Positions 17,045 through 25,017 of a stretch of 56,111 nucleotides of DNA are shown here, one piece after another. The notes under the pieces were generated by a model that worked only from the letters and a program-made list of their open reading frames with translations, did no database searches and was not told the origin of the DNA. The translations under genes and the position numbers were made by a program. The stretch lies in NCBI RefSeq assembly GCF_000158035.1, contig NZ_EQ973490.1, positions 596,868 to 652,978 on the forward strand, given 5' to 3'. Every line of letters begins with the position of its first letter. Position 1 is the stretch's first letter. The DNA comes from Bacteroides cellulosilyticus DSM 14838. GTDB taxonomy: Bacteria > Bacteroidota > Bacteroidia > Bacteroidales > Bacteroidaceae.

Positions 17045-17650
17045 TTATCTTTTTGCATAAAGCACCGGATTCAAGGCCGGGTCATTATACATCTTCATCT
17101 GTTTATATACTTTCATATATTTTTTTCCGGATTCAATATCAGCCAGCAATTGGTCAATGGCCGACGAAAGATCTTTCTTTTGTTCCAGAAGGATATCCAG
17201 TTTAGCCTTGCATTGAGCATGATGTTCGGGAGTAGTATCCGTACGTTCCACCTCCTTTTGCATATGATAGATCTTTAATGCAAGAATAGAAAGACGGTCT
17301 ATCGCCCATGCGGGACTTTCCGTATTAATGGTAGCCTCCGCCATCGGTTTCACATCTTTATATTTATCCAGGAAATAGCTATCGATCAGTTCTACCAAGT
17401 CTGTTCTGTCCTGATTAGACTTGTCTATTCTTCGTTTCAAAGTTAATGCCGCATTCGGTTCAATCTGCGGATCACGTATAATATCTTCAAAATGCCATTG
17501 TACGGCATCAATCCAATTCTTCAAATATAGATAATACTCAATCGTCTTCAACTCGTAAGGATTGTTCATCGGCGCATCCACGCTATCCGTTACATGATAA
17601 TCCGCGACTGACTTCTCAAAAATGCTGTTGCAAAGGTTACTAAATGCCAT
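17045..17650 (-). CDS. DUF4254 domain protein, LOS locus
   Basis: 201 aa from MAFSNLCNSIFE. A longer frame reaches 17725, but the promoter at 17684-17714 lies inside it, so the ATG at 17650 is right. The sequence matches the DUF4254 family: NPYELKTIEYYLYLKNWIDAVQWHFEDI, then DPQIEPNAALTLKRRIDKSNQDRTDLVE and a coiled, Glu/Lys-rich second half. No enzyme motif, signal or membrane helix is seen. The family is often found beside heptosyltransferase genes in Gram-negative bacteria, and here it leads the LOS operon, 3 bp before GT9. Function unknown; a role in core assembly is a guess from context. Confidence 0.85.
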   Translation of the reverse strand: MAFSNLCNSIFEKSVADYHVTDSVDAPMNNPYELKTIEYYLYLKNWIDAVQWHFEDIIRDPQIEPNAALTLKRRIDKSNQDRTDLVELIDSYFLDKYKDVKPMAEATINTESPAWAIDRLSILALKIYHMQKEVERTDTTPEHHAQCKAKLDILLEQKKDLSSAIDQLLADIESGKKYMKVYKQMKMYNDPALNPVLYAKR

Positions 17651-17683
17651 AATCTTAACGAACTTTACAGTTATACAATAATA

Positions 17684-17714
17684 CAAAGTTATGCAATATT
17701 TCCCACACAAGCAA
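17684..17714 (-). promoter_or_regulatory. Promoter of the minus-strand LOS operon
   Basis: On the minus strand the -7 box TAACTTTG (17684-17691) matches TAnnTTTG, and a TTG (17712-17714) lies 20 bp upstream, the usual Bacteroides spacing. Transcription would start near 17677, 27 nt before the DUF4254 ATG. All genes from 17650 down to 7730 are closely spaced and could be read from here. The rest of the 285-bp gap up to pdxB is plain A+T-rich sequence with nothing else recognised. Confidence 0.65.
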
Positions 17715-17929
17715 CCGTTCCCCACTTTTTATTCCCATCTTGCTCTAAAAGCAAAATATCCTCTTCCTTATTTATTTCATATTTTTACTACCCCATAACA
17801 CCTTCAATAAGATAAGATCAAAGGGTTCGTATGAAGAATACGTTAACAAATCAAAGCAACTTTCATAAGAAAATAGAAACCAGCTATACTTTATTACTAT
17901 AACATGACCCCATACATATAATTAATTTC

Positions 17930-17937
17930 TAAATTTG
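17930..17937 (+). promoter_or_regulatory. Putative -7 box of pdxB
   Basis: TAAATTTG matches TAnnTTTG and lies 24 bp before the pdxB ATG at 17962. The TTG inside it (17935) could be mistaken for an upstream start codon. No clear -33 element is present. Confidence 0.45.
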
Positions 17938-17961
17938 CCTGTATTCAAAAAACAGAATTCC

Positions 17962-19005
17962 ATGAAAGTTATTGTTGACAATAAAATACCTTTTATAAAG
18001 GAAGCTATCGGGAAAATAGCCGACGAAGTAATATATGTCCCCGGAAAAGACTTCGCCCCTGCTTTAGTGAAAGATGCAGATGCACTAATAATCCGCACAC
18101 GCACTCAATGCAACCGCGAATTACTACAAGGAAGCCGGGTACAATTCATTGCTACAGCCACAATCGGCTTCGATCATATAGATACGGAGTATTGCCACGA
18201 AGCGGGCATAACCTGGACTAATGCACCGGGATGCAACTCCGCTTCCGTAGCACAGTACTTGCAATCCACACTCTTATTAATAAATCTCCTGAAAGGAAAA
18301 AACTTATCAGAAATGACCATTGGCATTGTCGGAGTAGGCAACGTAGGCATCAAAGTGGCTAAAGTGGCTCGCGAATTAGGTATGCGGGTATTGCTGAACG
18401 ACTTGCCACGAGAAGAGAAAGAAGGAAGTACTAACTTCTGCTCTTTACAGTTTCTTGCCGAAGAATGTGATGTTATCACTTTCCACGTACCTTTATATAA
18501 GGAAGGGAAATATAAAACTTTCCACCTGGCCGATGAAGCATTCTTCCGTTCCCTCAAACGTTCTCCTATCATCATCAATACTTCCCGCGGAGAAGTAATA
18601 GAAACAGCAGCTTTATTGAAAGCTCTTCAGACCGGTCTGATTTCCGATGCCGTCATTGACGTATGGGAAAACGAACCCGACATTAATCTCTCCTTATTAT
18701 ATAAGGTATTCATTGGTACCCCCCATATCGCCGGATACTCGGCAGACGGAAAAGCAAATGCTACACGAATGTCTCTGGACTCCCTGTGCCGACACTTCGG
18801 CATACAAGCTGACTATCACATTGCTCCACCCGAACCGGAAAATCCGATCATCATAGCATCTACCCCTACAGAAGCCTATTTAAAAATGTATGATCCGCGG
18901 AAAGACTGCGAAGCGTTGAGAGCTCATCCCGAACTATTTGAAAAGTTAAGAGGAGATTATCCGCTACGGAGAGAAAAGACAGCATTCTCCGTAATAACCC
19001 CGTAG
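17962..19005 (+). CDS. pdxB: 4-phosphoerythronate dehydrogenase PdxB
   Basis: 347 aa from the ATG at 17962 (the upstream TTG at 17935 falls in the promoter box). This NAD-dependent enzyme of the DXP-dependent pyridoxal phosphate pathway oxidises 4-phospho-D-erythronate. Seen: KVIVDNKIPF at the N-terminus, FIATATIGFDHIDTEYC, the Rossmann loop IGIVGVGNVGIKVAKVAREL (about residues 116-135), FHVPLYKEGKYKTFHL, INTSRGEVIE (catalytic Arg), DVWENEPDIN (Glu) and GTPHIAGYS (His). The VWENEP and HIAGYS blocks separate PdxB from SerA-type dehydrogenases. The gene is convergent with purN, the two stops being one base apart. Confidence 0.95.
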   Translation: MKVIVDNKIPFIKEAIGKIADEVIYVPGKDFAPALVKDADALIIRTRTQCNRELLQGSRVQFIATATIGFDHIDTEYCHEAGITWTNAPGCNSASVAQYLQSTLLLINLLKGKNLSEMTIGIVGVGNVGIKVAKVARELGMRVLLNDLPREEKEGSTNFCSLQFLAEECDVITFHVPLYKEGKYKTFHLADEAFFRSLKRSPIIINTSRGEVIETAALLKALQTGLISDAVIDVWENEPDINLSLLYKVFIGTPHIAGYSADGKANATRMSLDSLCRHFGIQADYHIAPPEPENPIIIASTPTEAYLKMYDPRKDCEALRAHPELFEKLRGDYPLRREKTAFSVITP

Positions 19006-19006
19006 C

Positions 19007-19582
19007 TTAGCCTTCGGATTCAAGCAACTTTTCTATCACTTTGGGATAAGTGTCATATTCCAGCGCATGAATACGATGCGCCAGATCATCAGGAGTATCT
19101 TCCGGCAACACCGGGCATTTCACCTGGCAAATAATGGCACCCTCATCATAATGTTCATTCGTATAATGAATAGTAATGCCACTTTCCTCCTCGCCGGCAG
19201 CAATCACAGCTTCGTGCACGCGATCGCCATACATGCCCTTTCCGCCGAACTTTGGCAACAACGAAGGATGTATATTTATCATTTTATTAGGATAAGCATG
19301 CAAAATAAGATCCGGCACACGCGCCAGAAAACCGGCCAGCACTACAAAATCAATATCATGCTCCCGCAACACCGATAAAATCGCCTCTCCATTCTCCCAG
19401 TCACTCTTCGGAAAATAGAAACAAGGCACTTCCAGCCCGCATGAACGCTCTAAAACAAACGCATTCTGACGGTTAGTTAAAACCAAAGCCACACAAGCCG
19501 AACTTTTTTCCCGGAAATAACGGATGATATTTTCGGCATTTGTGCCGCTTCCCGATGCTAATACTGCGATATTTTTCCTCAT
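19007..19582 (-). CDS. purN: Phosphoribosylglycinamide formyltransferase PurN
   Basis: 191 aa from MRKNIAVLASGSGTNAENII; the frame extends to 19633, but this ATG gives the family length. PurN transfers a formyl group from 10-formyl-THF to GAR in purine synthesis. Seen: ASGSGTNAEN (GAR phosphate loop), VVLAGFLARVPDLIL, NIHPSLLPKFGGKGMYG (catalytic Asn and His), ESGITIHYTNEHYDEGAIICQ (catalytic Asp). Cytoplasmic enzyme. It is divergent from acpP and convergent with pdxB. Confidence 0.95.
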   Translation of the reverse strand: MRKNIAVLASGSGTNAENIIRYFREKSSACVALVLTNRQNAFVLERSCGLEVPCFYFPKSDWENGEAILSVLREHDIDFVVLAGFLARVPDLILHAYPNKMINIHPSLLPKFGGKGMYGDRVHEAVIAAGEEESGITIHYTNEHYDEGAIICQVKCPVLPEDTPDDLAHRIHALEYDTYPKVIEKLLESEG

Positions 19583-19648
19583 ATTTCTTCCTTTTAGTGC
19601 ACAAAACCGTGAAAAATGTGCAAAACATTGCATTTAATTCCCTAAATA

Positions 19649-19680
19649 TTTGCGAGTGACGATAAATATTTATTCCTTTG
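19649..19680 (+). promoter_or_regulatory. Promoter of acpP-fabF-rnc
   Basis: A TTTG at 19649-19652 is followed after 20 bp by TTCCTTTG (19673-19680), close to the TAnnTTTG -7 consensus. The start site would be near 19687, giving a leader of about 45 nt to the acpP ATG. Confidence 0.5.
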
Positions 19681-19731
19681 CCCCGCAAATTTAAAGAAAT
19701 AAAACTAATTATTAATTAAAAACTTAAAGTT

Positions 19732-19968
19732 ATGTCTGAAATTGCATCAAGAGTGAAAGCGATTATCGTCGACAAATTAGGCGTTGAAGAATCAGAAGTT
19801 ACTAACGAAGCTAGCTTCACTAACGATTTAGGAGCTGATTCTCTTGACACTGTAGAACTTATCATGGAATTCGAAAAGGAATTCGGTATCTCTATTCCGG
19901 ATGACCAAGCTGAAAAGATTGGTACTGTAGGCGACGCCGTTTCTTACATCGAAGAACACGCTAAGTAA
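19732..19968 (+). CDS. acpP: Acyl carrier protein
   Basis: 78 aa, very acidic. [12 protein letters not shown] carries the Ser (residue 37) that receives 4'-phosphopantetheine. It carries growing acyl chains for fatty-acid synthesis and also donates them to lipid A enzymes. The sequence is typical of Bacteroides ACP. fabF follows after 19 bp, the classic acpP-fabF order, and rnc follows that, so the three form one operon. Its place beside the LOS locus is a usual Bacteroides arrangement as I recall it. Confidence 0.98.
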   Translation: MSEIASRVKAIIVDKLGVEESEVTNEASFTNDLGADSLDTVELIMEFEKEFGISIPDDQAEKIGTVGDAVSYIEEHAK

Positions 19969-19987
19969 TCCTATCCATCAATTTAAT

Positions 19988-21253
19988 ATGGAATTAAAAA
20001 GAGTTGTAGTAACAGGTCTCGGCGCCATTACCCCTATTGGCAACAATGTTTCCGATTTTTGGGAAAACCTTGTGAATGGGGTTAGTGGAGCAGGACCTAT
20101 TACTCATTTCGATGCTTCCCTTTTCAAGACCCAATTTGCCTGCGAAGTGAAAAACTTCGAAGCTACCAAATATATCGACCGCAAAGAAGCCCGTAAGATG
20201 GACTTGTATACACAATATGCCATCGCCGTCGCAAAAGAAGCGGTCACCGATTCCGGTCTTGACATCGAAAATGAGGATTTAAACAGAATTGGTGTCATCT
20301 TTGGCGCCGGTATCGGTGGTATCCGTACATTCGAGGAAGAGGTAGGTAACTATGCCTTGACCGGCAAAGAAAACGGTCCTAAGTTCAATCCGTTCTTCAT
20401 CCCCAAGATGATCTCGGATATTGCTGCCGGACAGATTTCTATTATGTATGGTTTTCACGGTCCCAACTATGCAACTTGTTCTGCATGCGCTACTTCCACG
20501 AACGCTATTGCTGACGCCTTCAACCTGATTCGTCTGGGCAAGGCTAACGTTATTGTGAGTGGTGGTTCGGAAGCTGCAATCACCGTTGGCGGTGTAGGCG
20601 GTTTCAATGCTATGCATGCATTATCAACACGCAATGAATCTCCTACAACTGCATCTCGTCCGTTCAGCGCAAGCCGTGACGGTTTCGTGATGGGTGAAGG
20701 TGGCGGTTGTCTGGTTCTTGAAGAGCTGGAACACGCCAAAGCACGTGGTGCTAAGATTTATGCAGAAGTTGCCGGTGTAGGAATGTCTGCCGACGCTCAC
20801 CATCTGACCGCTTCTCATCCGGAAGGACTTGGAGCCAAGTTAGTGATGAGAAATGCGTTGGAAGATGCCGAGATGAACCCCGAGGAAGTAGATTATATCA
20901 ATGTACACGGTACTTCTACTCCTGTAGGTGATATATCGGAAGCTAAAGCTATTAAAGAAGTATTTGGTCAACATGCATTTGAATTGAACATCAGTTCAAC
21001 AAAATCTATGACTGGTCACTTGCTGGGCGCCGCCGGTGCGGTAGAAGCCATCGCAAGTATTCTTGCGATCAAGAATGGCATCGTACCTCCGACTATCAAC
21101 CACGAAGAGGGTGATAACGACGAAAACATCGACTATGACCTTAACCTTACGTTCAACAAAGCTCAAAAACGCGAAGTGAACGTAGCTCTGTCCAATACAT
21201 TTGGATTTGGCGGTCATAATGCATGTGTTATTTTCAAGAAATACGCAGAATAA
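19988..21253 (+). CDS. fabF: Beta-ketoacyl-ACP synthase II FabF
   Basis: 421 aa, full length. Condenses malonyl-ACP with acyl-ACP in chain elongation. Active-site residues are visible: Cys167 in ATCSACATSTNAI, His in YINVHGTSTPVGD (about residue 305) and His in TKSMTGHLLGAAGA (about 341), plus the C-terminal NTFGFGGHNACVIF loop. It starts MELKRVVVTGLGAITPIGNN. It lies between acpP (19 bp upstream) and rnc (6 bp downstream). Codon use and G+C are those of a highly expressed core gene. Confidence 0.98.
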   Translation: MELKRVVVTGLGAITPIGNNVSDFWENLVNGVSGAGPITHFDASLFKTQFACEVKNFEATKYIDRKEARKMDLYTQYAIAVAKEAVTDSGLDIENEDLNRIGVIFGAGIGGIRTFEEEVGNYALTGKENGPKFNPFFIPKMISDIAAGQISIMYGFHGPNYATCSACATSTNAIADAFNLIRLGKANVIVSGGSEAAITVGGVGGFNAMHALSTRNESPTTASRPFSASRDGFVMGEGGGCLVLEELEHAKARGAKIYAEVAGVGMSADAHHLTASHPEGLGAKLVMRNALEDAEMNPEEVDYINVHGTSTPVGDISEAKAIKEVFGQHAFELNISSTKSMTGHLLGAAGAVEAIASILAIKNGIVPPTINHEEGDNDENIDYDLNLTFNKAQKREVNVALSNTFGFGGHNACVIFKKYAE

Positions 21254-21259
21254 TCAGTC

Positions 21260-22150
21260 GTGTTACGTAATCAAATAGACAAAATAAGGCTCTTATTCCG
21301 TAAGGACAAAGAGTCTTATTTTTGTTTTTATAAGATTCTGGGGTTCTATCCCCGCAACATTCAGCTCTACCAGCAGGCTTTGTTGCACAAATCCACCTCC
21401 ATCCGCTCTGAAAAGGGACGCCCTTTGAATAATGAACGACTGGAGTTCCTGGGTGACGCCATTCTTGACGCCATCGTGGGAGATATTGTCTATAAGCATT
21501 TCGAAGGCCGTCGCGAAGGTTTTCTCACAAATACACGTTCCAAAATCGTGCAACGGGAAACTCTGAATAAGTTGGCAGTAGAAATAGGCCTGGACAAGCT
21601 GGTAAAATATTCCACCCGTTCTTCCTCGCACAATAGTTATATGTACGGAAATGCTTTCGAAGCATTTATCGGTGCCATCTATTTGGATCAGGGCTACGAG
21701 CGCTGCAAGCGGTTCATGGAAGAAAAGATATTCAAGAATTACATTGACCTCGACAAGATGTCGCGCAAAGAGGTCAACTTCAAATCAAAGCTGATTGAAT
21801 GGAGCCAAAAAAGCAAAGTTGAGGTTTCATTTGAGCTGATCGAGCAGTTCCTTGATGAAGATTATAACCCCATGTTTCATACCGAAATCCGCATAGAAGG
21901 TATTTCGGCCGGGAAAGGAACCGGATACTCTAAAAAGGAGTCTCAGCAGAATGCCGCACAAGCTGCCCTGAAGAAAATAAAGAATGATGCTTCATTCAAA
22001 GAACAAATAGAAGCCACAAAAGCGCAGAATCATTTGCCTGAGAATACAGAAGAAACAGATGAACTCACAGAGGAGACTCTGATTGAAGAAAATCTTGAAA
22101 CGATTCTGCCTGTAGAAAATCCTGAAACGGACGAATGTAAGGGCGAATAG
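21260..22150 (+). CDS. rnc: Ribonuclease III
   Basis: 296 aa, from a GTG at 21260; no ATG occurs before the middle of the catalytic domain, so a non-ATG start is forced. RNase III cleaves double-stranded RNA in rRNA processing. Seen: the signature NNERLEFLGDAILDAIVGD (about residues 55-73), YGNAFEAFIGAIYLD with the catalytic Glu, then the C-terminal dsRNA-binding domain (NFKSKLIEWSQKSK to SQQNAAQAALKKI, about 173-245). A 50-residue acidic tail rich in Glu and Thr follows, longer than E. coli RNase III (226 aa). Last gene of the acpP operon; convergent with pfkA. Confidence 0.96.
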   Translation: MLRNQIDKIRLLFRKDKESYFCFYKILGFYPRNIQLYQQALLHKSTSIRSEKGRPLNNERLEFLGDAILDAIVGDIVYKHFEGRREGFLTNTRSKIVQRETLNKLAVEIGLDKLVKYSTRSSSHNSYMYGNAFEAFIGAIYLDQGYERCKRFMEEKIFKNYIDLDKMSRKEVNFKSKLIEWSQKSKVEVSFELIEQFLDEDYNPMFHTEIRIEGISAGKGTGYSKKESQQNAAQAALKKIKNDASFKEQIEATKAQNHLPENTEETDELTEETLIEENLETILPVENPETDECKGE

Positions 22151-22159
22151 CCTTCGCCC
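22141..22159 (+). terminator. Short hairpin overlapping the rnc stop
   Basis: GGGCGAA and TTCGCCC form a perfect 7-bp stem around the rnc stop codon, 10 bp before the convergent pfkA stop. No U-run follows on either strand, so termination by this hairpin alone is doubtful; it may only protect the 3' end. Confidence 0.35.
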
Positions 22160-22168
22160 ACATCATTA

Positions 22169-23179
22169 TCAGCCGAAACAAATTCCCATCCGGCGCCCTT
22201 GAACAACCAGATCATTATCTTCTGTCACCAGTTTCAACTTTCCGGCTATTTCCTCCAGTGGTGCAGAAGAAATCTCATCCCCTTTCAACGTAATCATCCG
22301 GCCAAACTGTTCTGTTGCAATCAGTTCCGTAGCATGCCCACCCATGCGGGTAGACAGGTTCCGGTCGAAAGGCGTGGGCGAACCTCCCCGCTGGATATAG
22401 CCAAGCACAGTTTCGCGGGTTTCAATGCCAGTTTCATACTCTATCTCCTGGGCAATGTATTCAGCGGCACGTTTCCGGCCATCCGTCTGTATGCCTTCGG
22501 CAACCACCACGATGGAATAAGGTTTTCCTTTCTTCAGTCGGTTCAGAATAGTCTCACCGATGTTATGGATATTATAAGGAATCTCGGGTATCAAGATAAC
22601 ATCACCGCCACCTGCCATACCTGAATACAGTGCAATCCAGCCGGCCTTATGCCCCATTACCTCGATCACCATCACCCGTTTGTGCGAGCTGGCAGTAGAG
22701 TGCAGGCGGTCAATGGCATCCGTAGCAATACTTACAGCCGAATCAAATCCGAAGGAGAAATCCGTTCCCCAGATATCATTGTCAATAGTCTTAGGCACAG
22801 ACACGATGTTCAATCCCATGGCAGCCAGTTTGGCAGCAGTCTTCTGCGTACCGTTACCACCGATACAAACCACACAATCCAATCCTAATTCCTTGATATT
22901 CTGTTCTATCAATGCCGGTTTATTGACATCGGATATCACACCGTTCTTCTTGAAAGGTTTCTCGCGGGAAGTGCCGAGCATTGTGCCGCCCTGATTCAAC
23001 AAACCGGACAAAGATTTATCAGTAAACGACTCCACATCCTTGGTAAGCAACCCCTGAAAGCCACTATGAATGCCCACAACTTCCATCCCGTAATGATTGA
23101 TTGCAGTTTTGCACACTCCACGAATGGTGGCATTGATGCCGGGACAATCGCCCCCCGAAGTCAAAATACCGATTCTCAT
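22169..23179 (-). CDS. pfkA: 6-phosphofructokinase
   Basis: 336 aa. Phosphorylates fructose 6-phosphate in glycolysis. Seen: RIGILTSGGDCPGINATIRG, CIGGNGTQKTA, VSVPKTIDNDIWGTDFSFGFDSAV (catalytic TIDND), VMVIEVMGHKAGWIALYSGM and YIQRGGSPTPFDR (substrate Arg). The loop that reads GGDGS in ATP enzymes and GGDDS in many PPi enzymes is GGNGT here, so the metal/ATP Asp is replaced by Asn; the following Gly still argues for ATP as donor. Single gene, convergent with rnc and divergent from the GH3 gene. Confidence 0.93.
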   Translation of the reverse strand: MRIGILTSGGDCPGINATIRGVCKTAINHYGMEVVGIHSGFQGLLTKDVESFTDKSLSGLLNQGGTMLGTSREKPFKKNGVISDVNKPALIEQNIKELGLDCVVCIGGNGTQKTAAKLAAMGLNIVSVPKTIDNDIWGTDFSFGFDSAVSIATDAIDRLHSTASSHKRVMVIEVMGHKAGWIALYSGMAGGGDVILIPEIPYNIHNIGETILNRLKKGKPYSIVVVAEGIQTDGRKRAAEYIAQEIEYETGIETRETVLGYIQRGGSPTPFDRNLSTRMGGHATELIATEQFGRMITLKGDEISSAPLEEIAGKLKLVTEDNDLVVQGRRMGICFG

Positions 23180-23264
23180 GACACTTTTGTTTGAATTATT
23201 GTTCTTTAGGTCCGTAAAGATAGAAAAAAAAGAGAAAAAAGATAGAGAAGCCGATAAATAAGAT

Positions 23265-23272
23265 TATTTTTG
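23265..23272 (+). promoter_or_regulatory. Putative -7 box of the GH3 gene
   Basis: TATTTTTG matches TAnnTTTG, 28 bp before the ATG at 23301. The upstream 40 bp are an A-rich run without a clear TTG at -33. Confidence 0.45.
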
Positions 23273-23300
23273 CGCAACAAAATAGTTTTAACTAAGAGAG

Positions 23301-24812
23301 ATGAATATCACAACATTGCTGGATAAGGTGTATTTTGCCCCTCGCCTGAAAAAAATCGACTTCTATGCTAACCGCGCAGGAGAACTTCAACACCGAGTTC
23401 TTGACCGCTTAGTGCGCATGGCAGAAAATACAGAATGGGGAAAGAAATATGATTATAAAAGCATTCATACTTATGAAGACTTTAGAAACAGACTACCCAT
23501 ACAGACTTACGAAGAGGTAAAGCCGTATGTGGAACGACTGCGTGCAGGAGAACAAAACCTGCTTTGGCCTTCGGAGATACGCTGGTTTGCCAAGTCCTCG
23601 GGCACAACGAACGATAAAAGTAAGTTCCTGCCCGTCAGCAAAGAAGCATTGAATGACACACATTATCAAGGCGGTAAAGATGCGGTTGCCCTCTATCTGG
23701 GTCAGAATCCTGACAGCCGCTTTTTCTCCGGACAAGGTTTGATTTTAGGTGGAAGCCACAGCCCCAACCTCAACTCCAGGCACGGGCTTGTAGGCGATCT
23801 TTCTGCTATCCTGATACAAAATATACATCCGTTAGTGAACTGCGTCCGTGTTCCGAGCAAGAAAATTGCTCTTATGAGCGACTTTGAAAAGAAGATAGAA
23901 GCAATCGCCAACAGTGCCATATCAAAAGATGTAACGAGCCTTTCGGGCGTTCCTTCATGGATGTTAGTACTCATTAAGCGTATCCTTGAAAAGACCGGTA
24001 AACAATCGCTGGAAGAAATATGGCCCAATCTGGAAGTCTTCTTCCATGGTGGTGTTGCTTTCACCCCTTATCGTGAACAATATAAAGAAGTGATCCGATC
24101 ACCCAAAATGCATTATGTAGAAACGTACAATGCCTCCGAAGGGTATTTCGGTACGCAAAACGATCCGAATGATCCGTCCATGCTGTTGATGATCGACTAC
24201 GGTATATTCTATGAGTTCATCCCATTGGAAGATGTAGGTAAAGAGAATCCCCGCATCTACTGCCTGGAAGAAGTGGAAGTGGACAAGAATTATGCATTGG
24301 TTATCTCTACTTCTGCGGGTTTGTGGCGCTATATGATTGGAGACACCGTGAAGTTCACGCAAAAGGATCCATATAAATTCGTCATCACCGGACGTACCAA
24401 GCATTTCATCAATGCTTTCGGTGAAGAATTGATTGTGGATAACGCGGAAAAAGGTTTGGCAAGGGCTTGCGAGGCTACCGGAGCATTGATTTCCGATTAT
24501 TCGGCTGCTCCTGTATTTATGGATGCCAATGCTAAATGCCGTCACCAATGGTTGATTGAGTTTGTACAGGCACCGGACAGTATAGAGAATTTTGCCAAAA
24601 TACTGGATGATACACTGAAAGAAGTGAATTCCGATTATGAAGCAAAACGACAGAAAAACATTGCCCTGCAACCTCTGGAGGTGATTGTTGCCCGCAAAGA
24701 CCTATTCCATGACTGGCTGGCACAAAAAGGAAAGTTGGGTGGACAACACAAAGTTCCGCGTCTCAGCAATACAAGGGAATATATCGAGGAAATGCTGGAG
24801 CTGAACAACTGA
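23301..24812 (+). CDS. GH3 (auxin-responsive) family acyl-adenylating protein
   Basis: 503 aa. Bacterial relatives of plant GH3 acyl-acid amido synthetases. Seen: EWGKKYDYKSIHTYEDFRNR, WFAKSSGTTNDKSKFLPVSK (about residues 95-114, ATP P-loop SSGTT), VETYNASEGYFGTQ (about 273-286), LWRYMIGDTVKF (about 341-352) and FINAFGEELIVDNAE (about 368-382). These are the three adenylate-forming motifs, so the protein should activate a carboxylic acid with ATP and join it to an amine. The bacterial substrate is unknown. Monocistronic: own promoter box and strong terminator at 24851. Confidence 0.9.
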   Translation: MNITTLLDKVYFAPRLKKIDFYANRAGELQHRVLDRLVRMAENTEWGKKYDYKSIHTYEDFRNRLPIQTYEEVKPYVERLRAGEQNLLWPSEIRWFAKSSGTTNDKSKFLPVSKEALNDTHYQGGKDAVALYLGQNPDSRFFSGQGLILGGSHSPNLNSRHGLVGDLSAILIQNIHPLVNCVRVPSKKIALMSDFEKKIEAIANSAISKDVTSLSGVPSWMLVLIKRILEKTGKQSLEEIWPNLEVFFHGGVAFTPYREQYKEVIRSPKMHYVETYNASEGYFGTQNDPNDPSMLLMIDYGIFYEFIPLEDVGKENPRIYCLEEVEVDKNYALVISTSAGLWRYMIGDTVKFTQKDPYKFVITGRTKHFINAFGEELIVDNAEKGLARACEATGALISDYSAAPVFMDANAKCRHQWLIEFVQAPDSIENFAKILDDTLKEVNSDYEAKRQKNIALQPLEVIVARKDLFHDWLAQKGKLGGQHKVPRLSNTREYIEEMLELNN

Positions 24813-24850
24813 TTCCTGCAATAGCATAGGACAATACGATAATAAATAAG

Positions 24851-24886
24851 AAAGGCCGCATCAGACAAAACCGATGCGGCCTTTTC
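24851..24886 (+). terminator. Rho-independent terminator after the GH3 gene
   Basis: AAAGGCCGCATC and GATGCGGCCTTT form a perfect 12-bp stem with a 10-nt loop, 38 bp after the GH3 stop, followed by TTCCATTTTTG. It reads A-rich on the other side, so it may also stop transcripts coming from the DUF3078 gene. Confidence 0.85.
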
Positions 24887-24900
24887 CATTTTTGTTCCAT

Positions 24901-25010
24901 GCCTTGAAACTCACAGTTTCATTACTTGAAACCAACAGTTTCATGCCTTGAAACTGCGAGTTTCACGCCGAGAAACCAGTAGTTTCACACCGAGAAACTA
25001 ACAGTCATCC
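24901..25010. repeat. 22-bp tandem array, about five units, with GAAAC/GTTTC dyads
   Basis: Units of exactly 22 bp start at 24901, 24923, 24945, 24967 and 24989 (the last is degenerate). Each has the form (C/G)AGAAAC or CTTGAAAC, five variable bases, then AGTTTCA; the conserved GAAAC and GTTTC can pair within a unit or, better, across units (GTTTCA-N5-TGAAAC). There are no spacers, so this is not a CRISPR array. It lies between the GH3 terminator and the 3' end of the DUF3078 gene (8 bp before its stop). Probably a Bacteroides intergenic repeat family. Confidence 0.8.
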
Positions 25011-25017
25011 CAGACTA

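Noticed and set aside
24901..25010. Possible CRISPR array
   Set aside because: Units are contiguous 22-bp tandem copies with no unique spacers, and no cas genes lie in the window.
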